A DNA stretch of 64,000 nt from positions 1 through 64,000 of the forward strand of contig NZ_QTNQ01000010.1 of NCBI RefSeq assembly GCF_018424695.1, read 5' to 3'. Shown here piece after piece: positions 1 through 9,575 of this stretch. The notes beneath the pieces are model-generated. The model had not been told where the DNA came from. It saw only the letters and a program-made list of their open reading frames with translations, and searched no databases. A program made the translations under genes and the position numbers. This DNA comes from Vannielia litorea (GTDB lineage Bacteria; Pseudomonadota; Alphaproteobacteria; Rhodobacterales; Rhodobacteraceae). Position 1 is the first letter of the stretch, and every line of letters starts with the position of its first letter.

Positions 1-36
1 GTCATGCAGCGGGGGGCTGGCCCCCCGCTGCATGAC
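1..36. repeat. Perfect 16-bp inverted repeat (hairpin) at window edge
   Basis: Bases 1-16 are the exact reverse complement of bases 21-36, with loop CTGG. The arms include a G6/C6 run. It lies just beyond the stop codon of the minus-strand RidA gene, so it could end that transcript from either side. There is no T-run, so it may instead be a dispersed palindromic element. It may extend left of the window. Confidence 0.6.
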
Positions 37-56
37 GGCTCAGCCAAACACAACGC

Positions 57-437
57 TCAGGGCAGACGCGCCGTCACCTCGATCTCGATCTTCATCGCCG
101 GGCTGATGAGCCCCGCTTCAATCATCATCGCTGCCGGTCGCGCTTTGCCGAACGCATCCGCCAGCACCGGCCAGCATGGCTCGAAATCTGCTGCGACCGG
201 CAGCACGTAGTTTACCCGCACGACGTCATCGAGCGTCGCGCCCGCCTTCACCAGCGCGCGCCGGATCGTCTCCAGCGTGTTCCGGCACTGCTCCACCACG
301 CCATCCGGCATTTCGCCCGTCTCCGGGTCAGCCCCGGTGCTGCCTGCGACAAAGACCCAGCCGTCACACACCACCGCGCGGCTGTAACCGATCTTCTCTT
401 CATACGGCCCGCCCGAGCTGATCAACCTCCGTTTCAT
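57..437 (-). CDS. RidA/YER057c/UK114-family protein
   Basis: This 126-aa protein belongs to the RidA family, whose members hydrolyse reactive enamine/imine intermediates from PLP enzymes or take part in other amide/imine chemistry. Visible family features are the VFVAGSTG strand near the N terminus, the NTLETIRRALVKAGATLDDV helix, and the C-terminal block ARPAAMMIEAGL followed by KIEIEVTA, which includes the conserved Arg. The start is set at the ATG of MKRRLISSGG because GGAG lies just upstream. A longer in-frame extension would run back through the clpX terminator hairpin. It sits downstream of clpX on the same strand but is separated from it by a terminator. The exact substrate cannot be read from sequence; it could be a diverged RidA subfamily (Rid2-7). 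Confidence 0.85.
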   Translation of the reverse strand: MKRRLISSGGPYEEKIGYSRAVVCDGWVFVAGSTGADPETGEMPDGVVEQCRNTLETIRRALVKAGATLDDVVRVNYVLPVAADFEPCWPVLADAFGKARPAAMMIEAGLISPAMKIEIEVTARLP

Positions 438-476
438 ACCCGTCTCCTTCGGTTGGGTGCGCCTTCGTGGCACCAT

Positions 477-506
477 GCAAAAAGGCCCCGCGTTCGCGAG
501 GCCTTC
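477..506 (-). terminator. Rho-independent terminator downstream of clpX
   Basis: Read on the minus strand, AAGGCCTCGC, loop GAAC and GCGGGGCCTT form a stem followed by a short T-run. It lies just after the clpX stop and before the RidA start, so it should separate the two transcripts. Confidence 0.75.
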
Positions 507-528
507 ATAATCGTCTAGCCGTTCTGCC

Positions 529-1794
<1,266 letters not shown>

Positions 1795-1929
1795 TCATAA
1801 CCCCTCGGGCTGCCTTGCCCGTTGTCTTGCGTTCTGCCCCGTTTGCGCCCCGGATTTGAGGAATCCTATGGCAGCACCCTGCGGGACACAACGCCAAATT
1901 AAAGTGAACGACGCGCGCGTGGCCGCAGC

Positions 1930-2565
1930 TTACTTGCTGCCGCCCTCGTCGCCGCCCTTGTCGCGGTTCTCCACGATCTCGTCGATCAGGCCCCAGTCCT
2001 TGGCTTCCTCAGGGCTCATGAAGTTGTCCCGCTCCAGCGCAGCCTCCACCTTCTTCAGGCTCTGGCCGGTGTGCTTAACATAGATCTGGTTAAGCCGGTC
2101 TTTCAGCTTCTGGGTTTCCTGGGCGTGGATCATGATGTCCGTCGCCTGGCCCTGGTAGCCGCCCGAGGGCTGGTGCACCATGATGCGGCTGTTGGGCAGG
2201 GAAAAGCGCATGCCCTCGGCCCCTGCCGTCAGCAGGAGCGACCCCATGGAGGCCGCCTGGCCGATGACCAGAGTACTGACCTTGGGCCGGATATACTGCA
2301 TCGTATCGTAAATCGAGAGACCGCTCGTCACCACGCCGCCTGGGCTGTTGATGTACATGCTGATCTCTTTCTTCGGGTTCTCGGCCTCGAGGTGCAGCAG
2401 CTGTGCCACCACGAGTTGGCTCATCCCGTCATGCACCGGGCCGTTCACGAAGACGATCCGCTCCTTCAGCAGGCGCGAGAAAATGTCATAGGCCCGCTCG
2501 CCGCGGCTGGTCTGCTCGACCACCATGGGAACGAGGTTCATGTAGGTTTCGACTGGGTCACTCAT
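1930..2565 (-). CDS. clpP: ATP-dependent Clp protease proteolytic subunit ClpP
   Basis: This 211-aa serine peptidase forms the double heptameric chamber that degrades proteins delivered by ClpX or ClpA. The catalytic triad is visible: Ser106 ([10 protein letters not shown]), His131 (MVHQPSGG) and Asp180 ([12 protein letters not shown]). The N-terminal axial region is [20 protein letters not shown]. It is the first gene of the clpP-clpX pair. The C terminus ([10 protein letters not shown]) is a disordered tail of ordinary length. The next gene upstream, hpaR, ends 158 bp away on the same strand and is functionally unrelated. Confidence 0.98.
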   Translation of the reverse strand: MSDPVETYMNLVPMVVEQTSRGERAYDIFSRLLKERIVFVNGPVHDGMSQLVVAQLLHLEAENPKKEISMYINSPGGVVTSGLSIYDTMQYIRPKVSTLVIGQAASMGSLLLTAGAEGMRFSLPNSRIMVHQPSGGYQGQATDIMIHAQETQKLKDRLNQIYVKHTGQSLKKVEAALERDNFMSPEEAKDWGLIDEIVENRDKGGDEGGSK

Positions 2566-2723
2566 CGCTCGGGCCTCGGCTTTATGGAGCCCCGAAAACG
2601 GGGCCGTGCTTCGCGTCCCCTTGTCTTAGTGCTGGCATGGGGGGGCTGCAAGAGTACCGCGCCCAAAGACCTCATAAGCGTGAACAATTGGTTGAGGGCG
2701 CGGCGACTGGCGCGCGATCCGGT

Positions 2724-3200
2724 TCACCCCTTCCGGCTGGCGAGCTCGTTAAGCAGGTCCAGAAGCTGGTCCAGCCGCTCCTCCCCGAACCGTGCCTCCA
2801 GCGCATCGAAGATGCGGTTGCTCTCTCCCTTGTGACGCTCAAGCAGCGCGCGCCCCTCATCCGTGATTGTGAGCTGAAGCTTGCGGCCGTCATTCGGATC
2901 CTTCGCACGCGACATGAGGCCGCGCTCCTCCAGAGATTGCATGATCCGCGTCAGGCTGGGCAGCAGCAGGCACGCCTGCTCCGCCAGTGCCTTGGGCTCC
3001 ATGGTGCGGTTCTCGTCGAGCACCCTGAGAACGCGCCACTGCTGCTCGGTCACACCGGTCGAAGCCAGCATTTCACGGAGCGGGGCCATAACCACTTCGC
3101 GGGCACGCAGGAGCGCAATTGGCAAGGAGCGTGATGTATGGCGCAGTGAACCATTACCATCCCGAGCCCCGCCAGAAGAGTTCGGGCTATCATCCGGCAT
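2724..3200 (-). CDS. hpaR: MarR-family repressor of homoprotocatechuate genes, HpaR
   Basis: This 158-aa winged-helix protein matches HpaR, which represses the meta-cleavage genes until 4-hydroxyphenylacetate or homoprotocatechuate appears. After a variable N terminus it has the HpaR-type stretch SRSLPIALLRAREVVM, then the helix-turn-helix (LAEQACLLLPSLTRIMQSL) and wing (RAKDPNDGRKLQLTITDEG). It is divergent from hpaF, with a candidate promoter and palindrome between them. The ATG at 3200 lacks an obvious Shine-Dalgarno sequence, so the N terminus could be shorter. The HpaR assignment rests on both the sequence and the adjacent hpa genes. Confidence 0.9.
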   Translation of the reverse strand: MPDDSPNSSGGARDGNGSLRHTSRSLPIALLRAREVVMAPLREMLASTGVTEQQWRVLRVLDENRTMEPKALAEQACLLLPSLTRIMQSLEERGLMSRAKDPNDGRKLQLTITDEGRALLERHKGESNRIFDALEARFGEERLDQLLDLLNELASRKG

Positions 3201-3275
3201 ATGCTATGTATGGCCGATGCCAAACGGTTCATCAAGCAAACCTACCGGGGCCCGCGAAGAATTTGCGCCCTACAC

Positions 3276-3309
3276 TTGACCGCGGGAGGATATTTATTTA
3301 ACTCGTTAA
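3276..3309 (+). promoter_or_regulatory. Candidate hpaF promoter with overlapping palindromic operator
   Basis: TTGACC (3276-3281) is followed 16 bp later by TTAACT (3298-3303), a weak sigma-70-like match. The second hexamer lies inside the palindrome TTAACTCGTTAA (3298-3309). MarR proteins bind such short AT-rich palindromes, and one over the -10 element would suit HpaR repression. The hpaF ribosome binding site (GGGAGGAG) follows immediately. Assignment to HpaR is inferred from position. Confidence 0.5.
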
Positions 3310-3329
3310 TAAGTTTCGGGAGGAGATTC

Positions 3330-3725
3330 GTGCCACACATCCGAGTCGAGTATTCGGCCAACCTCGAGGCTTACGCAGACATGGCCGGGCTGTGCGAGGC
3401 CCTGCGTGTGGCGGGGATGGAAACCGGCGTTTTCCCCCTCGCCGGCCTCCGCGTCCGCGCCGCGCGTTGTGACGCCTATGCGATCGCCGACGGCGACCCA
3501 GCCAACATCTTCGTCGACATCTCCATCCGGCTGCGCGGTGGACGGCCGCAGGAAGCGAAGGAGGCCGCAACGGCCCACGTCTTCGCAGCGGCCCGCAGCT
3601 TCCTTGCGCCCGTCATCGAAAGCCAGCCGATCATGCTCTCGCTGGAAATGCGCGATATCGACCCCGCCCTTTCACCCAAGCTCAACACCGTGCGCGACCA
3701 CCTCGCTGCTAAGGAGGCAAAATGA
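3330..3725 (+). CDS. hpaF: 5-carboxymethyl-2-hydroxymuconate delta-isomerase
   Basis: This 131-aa tautomerase-fold enzyme isomerises 5-carboxymethyl-2-hydroxymuconate (CHM) to the oxo-ene form in homoprotocatechuate breakdown. The mature protein begins PHIRVEYS, giving the catalytic N-terminal proline after Met removal. Further family features are FVDISIRLRGGR and the C-terminal SLEMRDIDPALSPKLNT. The GTG at 3330 is chosen because a strong GGGAGGAG lies 5-10 nt upstream and because only this start exposes the catalytic proline; longer in-frame starts would abolish it. The stop codon overlaps the hpaE start (ATGA), so the two are translationally coupled. Confidence 0.92.
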   Translation: MPHIRVEYSANLEAYADMAGLCEALRVAGMETGVFPLAGLRVRAARCDAYAIADGDPANIFVDISIRLRGGRPQEAKEAATAHVFAAARSFLAPVIESQPIMLSLEMRDIDPALSPKLNTVRDHLAAKEAK

Positions 3726-5224
3726 CAGACCTCGCAACCAACCTCGACACGCTTGGCACTCCTCTTGCCCGCCTGAAGGAGACAGGCATCGCACACCGCA
3801 TCGCCGGGAAAGATGTAACAGGCGCCACCTTCACCAACCATTCCCCGGTTGACGAAAGCGTAATCTGCGAAGTCGCGCGCGGCACCGCTGCCGACATCGA
3901 CGCAGCAGCCCAAGCCGCCAAGGATGCCTTTCCCGAGTGGCGCGATATGCCAGGCTCTGCCCGCAAGAAGCTGCTCCACGCCGTGGCCGACGCCATCGAG
4001 GCCAACGCCGAAAAGATCGCGCTCTGCGAAGCGTGGGACACTGGGCAACCGATTCGCTTCATGGCCAAGGCAGCGCTGCGCGGTGCCGAGAACTTCCGCT
4101 TCTTTGCAGATCGCGCACCCGCAGCGCGCGATGGTCAACACCTTCCGTCCGCCACCTTGATGAACGTGACAACCCGCGTGCCCATCGGCCCGGTCGGAGT
4201 GATCACCCCGTGGAACACCCCGTTCATGCTGAGCACATGGAAGATCGCACCGGCGCTCGCGGCGGGCTGCACGATCGTCCACAAACCGGCCGAGTTCTCA
4301 CCCGTGACCGCCCGCCTGCTGGTGGAGATCGCTGAAGAGGCCGGGTTGCCGCCCGGCGTCTGGAACATGGTGAACGGTTTCGGCGAAGAGGCTGGCAAGG
4401 CCCTCACGGAACACCCGGCGATCAAGGCCATCGCCTTCGTCGGTGAGAGCAGGACCGGCTCCATGATCCAGGCGCAGGGGGCGCCCACGCTCAAACGCGT
4501 CCATTTCGAGCTCGGCGGCAAGAACCCGGTGGTGGTTTTCGACGACGCAGACCTGCCACGGGCGCTCGATGCCGCCATCTTCATGATCTACTCGCTCAAC
4601 GGCGAGCGCTGCACCTCCTCCTCGCGCCTGCTGGTGCAGGAGAGCATTGCCGACAAGTTCGAGGCCGAGCTGACCGCGCGGGTAAAGAACATAAAAGTCG
4701 GCCATCCGCTCGACCCGGCCACCGAGGTTGGCCCGCTGATTCACAAGACACATTTTGACAAGGTGTCGAGCTACTTCGACAAGGCCAGGGCCGAGGGCGC
4801 CACGATCGCTGCGGGCGGCACCCGCGTGGGCGAGGCGGGGCACTTCGTGGCCCCCACCCTTTTTACCGGTGCCTCCAATGCGATGGCCATTGCCCAGGAA
4901 GAAATCTTCGGCCCTGTCCTCACGACCATCCGCTTCAAGGATGAGGACGAGGCGCTCAGGATCGCCAATGACATCCCCTACGGCCTGACGGCCTATGTCT
5001 GGACGCAAGACATCACCCGCGCCATGCGCTTCACTGACAAGCTTGAGGCCGGAATGATCTGGGTGAACTCCGAGAACGTCCGCCACCTGCCCACCCCCTT
5101 CGGCGGGGTCAAGGCCAGCGGCATCGGCCGCGATGGCGGCGACTGGTCGTTCGAGTTCTACATGGAGCAAAAGCACATCGGCTTCGCCACCGGCACCCAT
5201 AAGATCCCGCGCCTAGGCGCCTGA
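3722..5224 (+). CDS. hpaE: 5-carboxymethyl-2-hydroxymuconate semialdehyde dehydrogenase
   Basis: This 500-aa NAD-dependent aldehyde dehydrogenase oxidises the ring-cleavage product CHMS to CHM. The catalytic Cys is at about residue 297 in GERCTSSSRL; the general-base Glu lies in FELGGKNPVVVF and the cofactor-binding segment is PVGVITPWNTPF. The C-terminal block NVRHLPTPFGGVKASGIGRD is typical of HpaE and its close HMSDH relatives. It overlaps hpaF by 4 nt. The length matches the family. Its position between the isomerase and the ring-cleavage dioxygenase supports HpaE over a generic aldehyde dehydrogenase. Confidence 0.93.
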   Translation: MTDLATNLDTLGTPLARLKETGIAHRIAGKDVTGATFTNHSPVDESVICEVARGTAADIDAAAQAAKDAFPEWRDMPGSARKKLLHAVADAIEANAEKIALCEAWDTGQPIRFMAKAALRGAENFRFFADRAPAARDGQHLPSATLMNVTTRVPIGPVGVITPWNTPFMLSTWKIAPALAAGCTIVHKPAEFSPVTARLLVEIAEEAGLPPGVWNMVNGFGEEAGKALTEHPAIKAIAFVGESRTGSMIQAQGAPTLKRVHFELGGKNPVVVFDDADLPRALDAAIFMIYSLNGERCTSSSRLLVQESIADKFEAELTARVKNIKVGHPLDPATEVGPLIHKTHFDKVSSYFDKARAEGATIAAGGTRVGEAGHFVAPTLFTGASNAMAIAQEEIFGPVLTTIRFKDEDEALRIANDIPYGLTAYVWTQDITRAMRFTDKLEAGMIWVNSENVRHLPTPFGGVKASGIGRDGGDWSFEFYMEQKHIGFATGTHKIPRLGA

Positions 5225-5263
5225 CACCCAAGGAAACGCGCAGCATCCTAGGGAGGAGTAACC

Positions 5264-6115
5264 ATGGGAAAGATCGTTCTTGCCGCCAAGATGACCCACG
5301 TGCCCACCATGCTCATGTCCGAGCAGGAGGGACCGGTGAAAGGCACGCGTCAGGCCGCCATCGACGGCCACGCCGAAATCGCGCGCCGCGCCAAGTCGCT
5401 CGGCGCCGATACCGTGGTGATCTGTGATACGCACTGGGTCATAAACGCAGGCTTCCACATCAACGCAAACAGCCGCTTCGAAGGACTCTTCACCTCCAAC
5501 GAGTTCCCGCAGTTCATCCAGGATCTACCCTACGATTATGACGGTGACCCCGAGTTAGGCGACGCCATCGCCGCCGAAGCTTCCAAGCGTGGCGCCTACA
5601 CGCTTGCGCACCACCTCAACAGCCTCGAGCTGGAGTACGGCACACTCGTGCCCATGCGCTTCATGAGCCGGGCTTACGAGATGAAGGTCGTGAGTATCGC
5701 CGCCTGGTGTACCGTGCACGACCACGATGAAAGCCGAATCGTGGGAGAGGCCATCCGCGCCGCCGTCGAGGCCTCCGACCGCAACGTGATGCTGGTCGCC
5801 TCCGGCTCGCTCTCGCACAAGATCTGGCCGAACAAGGACTATGCCGCCAACAACGGCACCTTCACCATCTCCTCGGAGTTCAACCGCCAGATGGATCTCC
5901 ACGTGCTGGAAATGTGGAAAGCGGGCGACCACGCCAGCTTTCTCAAGATGCTGCCCGAATACGCAGCCCACTGCTGCGGCGAAGGCTCCATGCACGACAC
6001 CGCGATGCTCTACGGCGCGCTCGGATGGGACGCCTACGACAAGCCCTGCGAGGTTGTCACACCGTACTTTCCGTCTTCCGGCACCGGCCAGACCAACGTG
6101 ATCTTTCCCGTTTAA
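5264..6115 (+). CDS. hpaD: 3,4-dihydroxyphenylacetate 2,3-dioxygenase, class III (LigB-type)
   Basis: This 283-aa extradiol dioxygenase opens the ring of homoprotocatechuate to CHMS using Fe(II). It has the class III (LigB superfamily) fold seen in the enterobacterial HpaD. The expected metal ligands are His12 (MTHVPTML), His57 (ICDTHWVIN) and Glu240 (CGEGSMHDTAML); the active-site loop LVASGSLSHKIW is also present. GGGAGG stands 8-14 nt before the ATG. The following gene encodes a structurally unrelated enzyme for the same reaction, so which one does most of the work is unclear. Confidence 0.9.
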   Translation: MGKIVLAAKMTHVPTMLMSEQEGPVKGTRQAAIDGHAEIARRAKSLGADTVVICDTHWVINAGFHINANSRFEGLFTSNEFPQFIQDLPYDYDGDPELGDAIAAEASKRGAYTLAHHLNSLELEYGTLVPMRFMSRAYEMKVVSIAAWCTVHDHDESRIVGEAIRAAVEASDRNVMLVASGSLSHKIWPNKDYAANNGTFTISSEFNRQMDLHVLEMWKAGDHASFLKMLPEYAAHCCGEGSMHDTAMLYGALGWDAYDKPCEVVTPYFPSSGTGQTNVIFPV

Positions 6116-6129
6116 CCCACGGAGTCCCC

Positions 6130-7110
6130 ATGCCCATTCCCGCCCCCAACCTCACACCCGAGTTCAACATCTTGCGGCTCAGCCACGTTGAGCTGATCGT
6201 CACCGATCTGGCCAAGAGCCGCGCCTTCTACGTCGACACGCTGGGACTCCAGGTTACCGACGAGGACAGCGGCACGATCTACCTGCGCGCCATGGAAGAG
6301 CGCGGCCACCACTGCATTGTGCTCAAGCAAGGCGAGAAGGCCGAAGCCCGCGACCTGTCCTTCAAGGTCTTCGACGACGAGCACCTCGACCGCGCCGAGC
6401 ATTTCTTCCGCGCCAAGGGCCACGCCACCGAATGGGTCGAGCGCCCCTACCAGTCCCGCACGTTCCGAACGCGTGACCCGCACGGTATACCGCTTGAATT
6501 CTACGCCCGGATGGACAGGCTCCCGCCCATCCACCAGCAGTACAAGCTTTACCACGGGGTCAAACCACTGCGGATCGACCACTTCAACTGCTTCTCCCCC
6601 AACGTCGACGCCTCGGTGGCCTTCTACAACGAACTGGGTTTCCGGGTGACAGAGTACACCGAGGATGAAGAAAGCGGCCGCCTTTGGGCTGCATGGTGCC
6701 ACCGCAAGGGCGGCGTGCACGACATGGCCTTCACAAACGGCACCGGCCCGCGCCTGCACCACACCGCCTTCTGGGTGCCCACCCCGCTCAACATCATCGA
6801 CCTGCTGGACCTGATGGCCACCACCGGCTGGGTCAAGAACATAGAGCGCGGCCCAGGCCGCCATGGCATCTCCAACGCCTTCTTCCTCTACATCCGCGAC
6901 CCCGATGGCCACCGGATCGAGATTTACTGCTCCGATTACCAGACGGTCGACCCCGACCTCGAGCCGATCAAATGGGATCTGAAGGATCCACAACGCCAGA
7001 CGCTCTGGGGCGCGCCCGCCCCCCGAAGCTGGTTCGAGGAAGGCTCGCTCTTCGAGGGCGCAGAGCCGGTTCCTGCCACACTGGCGGCTCAACCCATTGT
7101 CGCCCCTTGA
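6130..7110 (+). CDS. hpaD: 3,4-dihydroxyphenylacetate 2,3-dioxygenase, type I extradiol (VOC fold)
   Basis: This 326-aa protein has the two-domain vicinal-oxygen-chelate fold of type I extradiol dioxygenases, closest by eye to the Brevibacterium/Arthrobacter homoprotocatechuate 2,3-dioxygenases (HPCD/MndD). The N-terminal module begins ILRLSHVELIVTDL; the catalytic C-terminal module has His151 (RIDHFNCFSPNV), His210-211 (RLHHTAFWVP) and Glu264 (GHRIEIYCSDY) as the facial triad. His197 (GGVHDMAF) and the DPDGHRIEIY motif also fit HPCD. The ATG at 6130 follows a GGAG. It lies 14 nt after the LigB-type hpaD, so both should be made from one mRNA. Metal could be Fe or Mn. Confidence 0.88.
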   Translation: MPIPAPNLTPEFNILRLSHVELIVTDLAKSRAFYVDTLGLQVTDEDSGTIYLRAMEERGHHCIVLKQGEKAEARDLSFKVFDDEHLDRAEHFFRAKGHATEWVERPYQSRTFRTRDPHGIPLEFYARMDRLPPIHQQYKLYHGVKPLRIDHFNCFSPNVDASVAFYNELGFRVTEYTEDEESGRLWAAWCHRKGGVHDMAFTNGTGPRLHHTAFWVPTPLNIIDLLDLMATTGWVKNIERGPGRHGISNAFFLYIRDPDGHRIEIYCSDYQTVDPDLEPIKWDLKDPQRQTLWGAPAPRSWFEEGSLFEGAEPVPATLAAQPIVAP

Positions 7111-7156
7111 TCCGGCGCTACAGTCCGCATCAACCGGACCACTAGGAGGCCCCGCC

Positions 7157-8611
7157 ATGCCCATGCCCAAGCTGAACGACCCATCGCTCCTGAAAGAAGC
7201 CTGCCTTGTTGCGGGCAAATGGATCCCTGCAGGGGACAACGCCATCGACGTGACCAACCCCTCTACGGGGGAGATCATCGGCCGCGTGCCCAAGCTCGGC
7301 AAAGTGGAAACCGACGCGGCCATCGAGGCCGCCCGCGTGGCGCAGAAAGACTGGGCCAAACGCACAGCCGAAGACCGCGCCAACGTACTGATGAAGTGGC
7401 ATGACCTGATGATGGCAGCCCAGGACGACCTCGGCGCCATCATGACTGCCGAACAGGGCAAGCCGCTGGCCGAGGCCAAGGGCGAAATCGCCTATGGTGC
7501 CAGCTTCATCAAGTGGTTTGCCGAAGAGGCGCGCCGCACCTACGGCGAGGTGATCCCCGGCCACCAACCCGACAAGCGGATCGTGGTGCTCAAGCAGCCC
7601 GTCGGCGTCGTGGCCGCGATCACGCCCTGGAACTTTCCCAACGCGATGATCACCCGCAAGGCCGGCCCCGCCCTTGGCGCTGGCTGCGCCATGGTCCTGA
7701 AGCCCGCGTCGCAAACCCCCTTCTCAGCCCTCGCGCTGGGTGTGCTGGCCGAACGTGCGGGCCTGCCGCTGGAGCTGTTCTCGATCCTCACCGGTTCTGC
7801 TTCCGAAATCGGCAGTGCCATGACGGCAAGCGAGACCGTCCGCGCCCTCACCTTCACCGGCTCCACCGAGGTTGGCGCCAAGCTCTATGAGCAATGCGCG
7901 CCCACCATCAAGAAGCTGGGGCTCGAGCTCGGAGGCAACGCCCCCTTCCTCGTCTTCGATGACGCCGATGTGGATGCCGCCGTGGAAGGCGCGGTGATCG
8001 CCAAGTTCCGCAACAACGGCCAGACCTGCGTCTGCGCCAACCGGATCTATGTGCAATCCGGCGTCTATGACGAATTCGCCGAGAAGCTGGCGAAGAAGGT
8101 TGGCGAGATGAAAACCGGCGACGGCTTCGATGAGGGCGTCAACTTCGGGCCGCTGATCGACGATGCGGGCCTGGAGAAGGTCCGTGAGCATGTCGAGGAT
8201 GCCAAGTCCAAGGGCGCCAAGGTGATCCTCGGTGGCGAGGCCCACGAGAAGGGCGGCACCTTCTGGCAGCCCACCGTGCTCACCGGAGTCGACACCTCGA
8301 TGAAGGTGACAACCGAGGAAACCTTCGGCCCCGTCGCACCGCTCTTCAAGTTCGAAACCGAGGAAGAGGCGGTGGAGGCCGCCAATGCCACCGAGTTCGG
8401 CCTTGCCTCCTATTTCTATGCCCGCGACCTCTCCCGCGTCTGGCGGGTATCGGAGGCGCTCGATTACGGCATGGTCGGCATCAACACCGGCCTCATCTCC
8501 ACCGCCGTCGCCCCCTTTGGCGGGGTCAAGCACTCGGGCCTCGGCCGCGAAGGCTCGTCCCACGGCATGGAGGAGTTCATGGAGCTGAAATACCTCTGCA
8601 TGGACGTCTGA
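7157..8611 (+). CDS. gabD: NAD(P)-dependent succinate-semialdehyde dehydrogenase
   Basis: This 484-aa aldehyde dehydrogenase oxidises succinic semialdehyde, the C4 product released by the last aldolase of the homoprotocatechuate route, to succinate. The signature blocks are GabD-like: ITPWNFPNAMITRKAGPALG, LELGGNAPFLVFDDAD with the general-base Glu, and NNGQTCVCANR with catalytic Cys291 and the neighbouring Cys that acts as a redox switch in GabD enzymes. AGGAGG precedes the ATG at 7157; an in-frame start 60 nt upstream lacks such a site. Its place inside the hpa operon links it to aromatic breakdown rather than GABA use, although it could serve both. Confidence 0.9.
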   Translation: MPMPKLNDPSLLKEACLVAGKWIPAGDNAIDVTNPSTGEIIGRVPKLGKVETDAAIEAARVAQKDWAKRTAEDRANVLMKWHDLMMAAQDDLGAIMTAEQGKPLAEAKGEIAYGASFIKWFAEEARRTYGEVIPGHQPDKRIVVLKQPVGVVAAITPWNFPNAMITRKAGPALGAGCAMVLKPASQTPFSALALGVLAERAGLPLELFSILTGSASEIGSAMTASETVRALTFTGSTEVGAKLYEQCAPTIKKLGLELGGNAPFLVFDDADVDAAVEGAVIAKFRNNGQTCVCANRIYVQSGVYDEFAEKLAKKVGEMKTGDGFDEGVNFGPLIDDAGLEKVREHVEDAKSKGAKVILGGEAHEKGGTFWQPTVLTGVDTSMKVTTEETFGPVAPLFKFETEEEAVEAANATEFGLASYFYARDLSRVWRVSEALDYGMVGINTGLISTAVAPFGGVKHSGLGREGSSHGMEEFMELKYLCMDV

Positions 8612-8657
8612 CCGAACCCGCTCATCCGCCCTTCGAGGCGTCTTCGCGACAACCCGT

Positions 8658-8682
8658 AGGGTGCGCATTTATGGCGCACCCT
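8658..8682. repeat. Hairpin AGGGTGCGC/GCGCACCCT between gabD and hpaG
   Basis: A perfect 9-bp inverted repeat with a 7-nt loop sits in the 85-bp gap between gabD and hpaG, immediately before the hpaG Shine-Dalgarno. The GTAGGGTGCGCA...TGCGCACC pattern resembles dispersed palindromic repeats I recall from proteobacterial genomes. As RNA it would stabilise the 3' end of the upstream mRNA or lower hpaG expression. Confidence 0.6.
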
Positions 8683-8696
8683 CGAAAGGACCTCAA

Positions 8697-9554
8697 ATGA
8701 CCCGCCTCGCCACCGTCACCTGCCACGCCACCGGAGACACTCTCTGGGGCATCGTCACCGAAGAAGGCTTCTCCGCCCTCTCGCCGCACCACTTGGGCTT
8801 TCCCACGCTGCGCGAGGTGATCGAAGCAGGCGCGCTGGAAAAGATGGCGGCGCAGACCGGACCGATCACCCACGGACCGGGCGAATTTTCTTACCAGATT
8901 CCAGTGCCTTCGCCCGAGAAAATCATCTGTGTTGGTGTCAACTTCCCCGACCGGAACGCCGAGTACAAGGACGGCAAGGAAGCCCCGCCCAACCCCTCGC
9001 TCTTCATCCGCTTTCCACGCAGCTTTACCGGCCACGAACAGGCGCTCATACGCCCGCCGGAAACGCCGCAACTCGACTACGAGGGCGAGATCGCCGTGAT
9101 CATCGGGAAGGGTGGCCGCCGCATCCCCGAAGCTGAGGCGCTCGACCACATCGCAGCTCTGACCCTCTGCAACGAGGGCACCCTGCGCGACTGGGTCCGC
9201 CACGCCAAGTTCAACGTGACGCAAGGCAAGAACTGGGACGCGAGCGGGTCAATGGGGCCGTGGCTGGTGCCCTTCACCGATCCGAAACAGATCACCGAAG
9301 CCGAGATCGAAACCCGGGTGAACGGCGAGTCGCGCCAGAAGGACAACACCGCCCGAATGCTCTTTCCCGTCGCCTTCCAGATCGCCTACATCAGCACCTT
9401 CACAACGCTGGTGCCCGGCGACATCATCGTATCCGGCACCCCCACCGGCGCCGGCGCCCGCTTCGATCCGCCGAAGTTCCTGAAGCCCGGCGACGTGGTC
9501 GAAGTCACCTCCCCCACCCTCGGAACCCTGCGCAACACGGTGCGAGACGCCTAG
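8697..9554 (+). CDS. hpaG: Fumarylacetoacetate hydrolase-family decarboxylase/isomerase HpaG
   Basis: This 285-aa protein is a single-domain FAH-family enzyme. In this pathway HpaG decarboxylates 5-oxopent-3-ene-1,2,5-tricarboxylate and isomerises the product to 2-hydroxyhepta-2,4-diene-1,7-dioate. The metal-binding Glu residues lie in QLDYEGEIAVIIGKGG and the Asp in GKNWDASGSMGPW; the C terminus has the usual DIIVSGTPTGAGARFDPPKF loop. The ATG at 8697 follows GAAAGGA. Enterobacterial HpaG is a fused double-domain protein of about 430 aa; here only one domain is encoded, so a second FAH protein may be needed elsewhere or this one does both steps. Confidence 0.82.
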   Translation: MTRLATVTCHATGDTLWGIVTEEGFSALSPHHLGFPTLREVIEAGALEKMAAQTGPITHGPGEFSYQIPVPSPEKIICVGVNFPDRNAEYKDGKEAPPNPSLFIRFPRSFTGHEQALIRPPETPQLDYEGEIAVIIGKGGRRIPEAEALDHIAALTLCNEGTLRDWVRHAKFNVTQGKNWDASGSMGPWLVPFTDPKQITEAEIETRVNGESRQKDNTARMLFPVAFQIAYISTFTTLVPGDIIVSGTPTGAGARFDPPKFLKPGDVVEVTSPTLGTLRNTVRDA

Positions 9555-9575
9555 GGCGGGACTTGTTGTCCCGCC
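9555..9575 (+). terminator. Stem-loop at end of hpa operon
   Basis: GGCGGGAC, loop TTGTT and GTCCCGCC form a perfect 8-bp stem starting immediately after the hpaG stop codon. There is no clean T-run, only TACCATTCT, so it is a probable rather than classical terminator. Confidence 0.5.
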
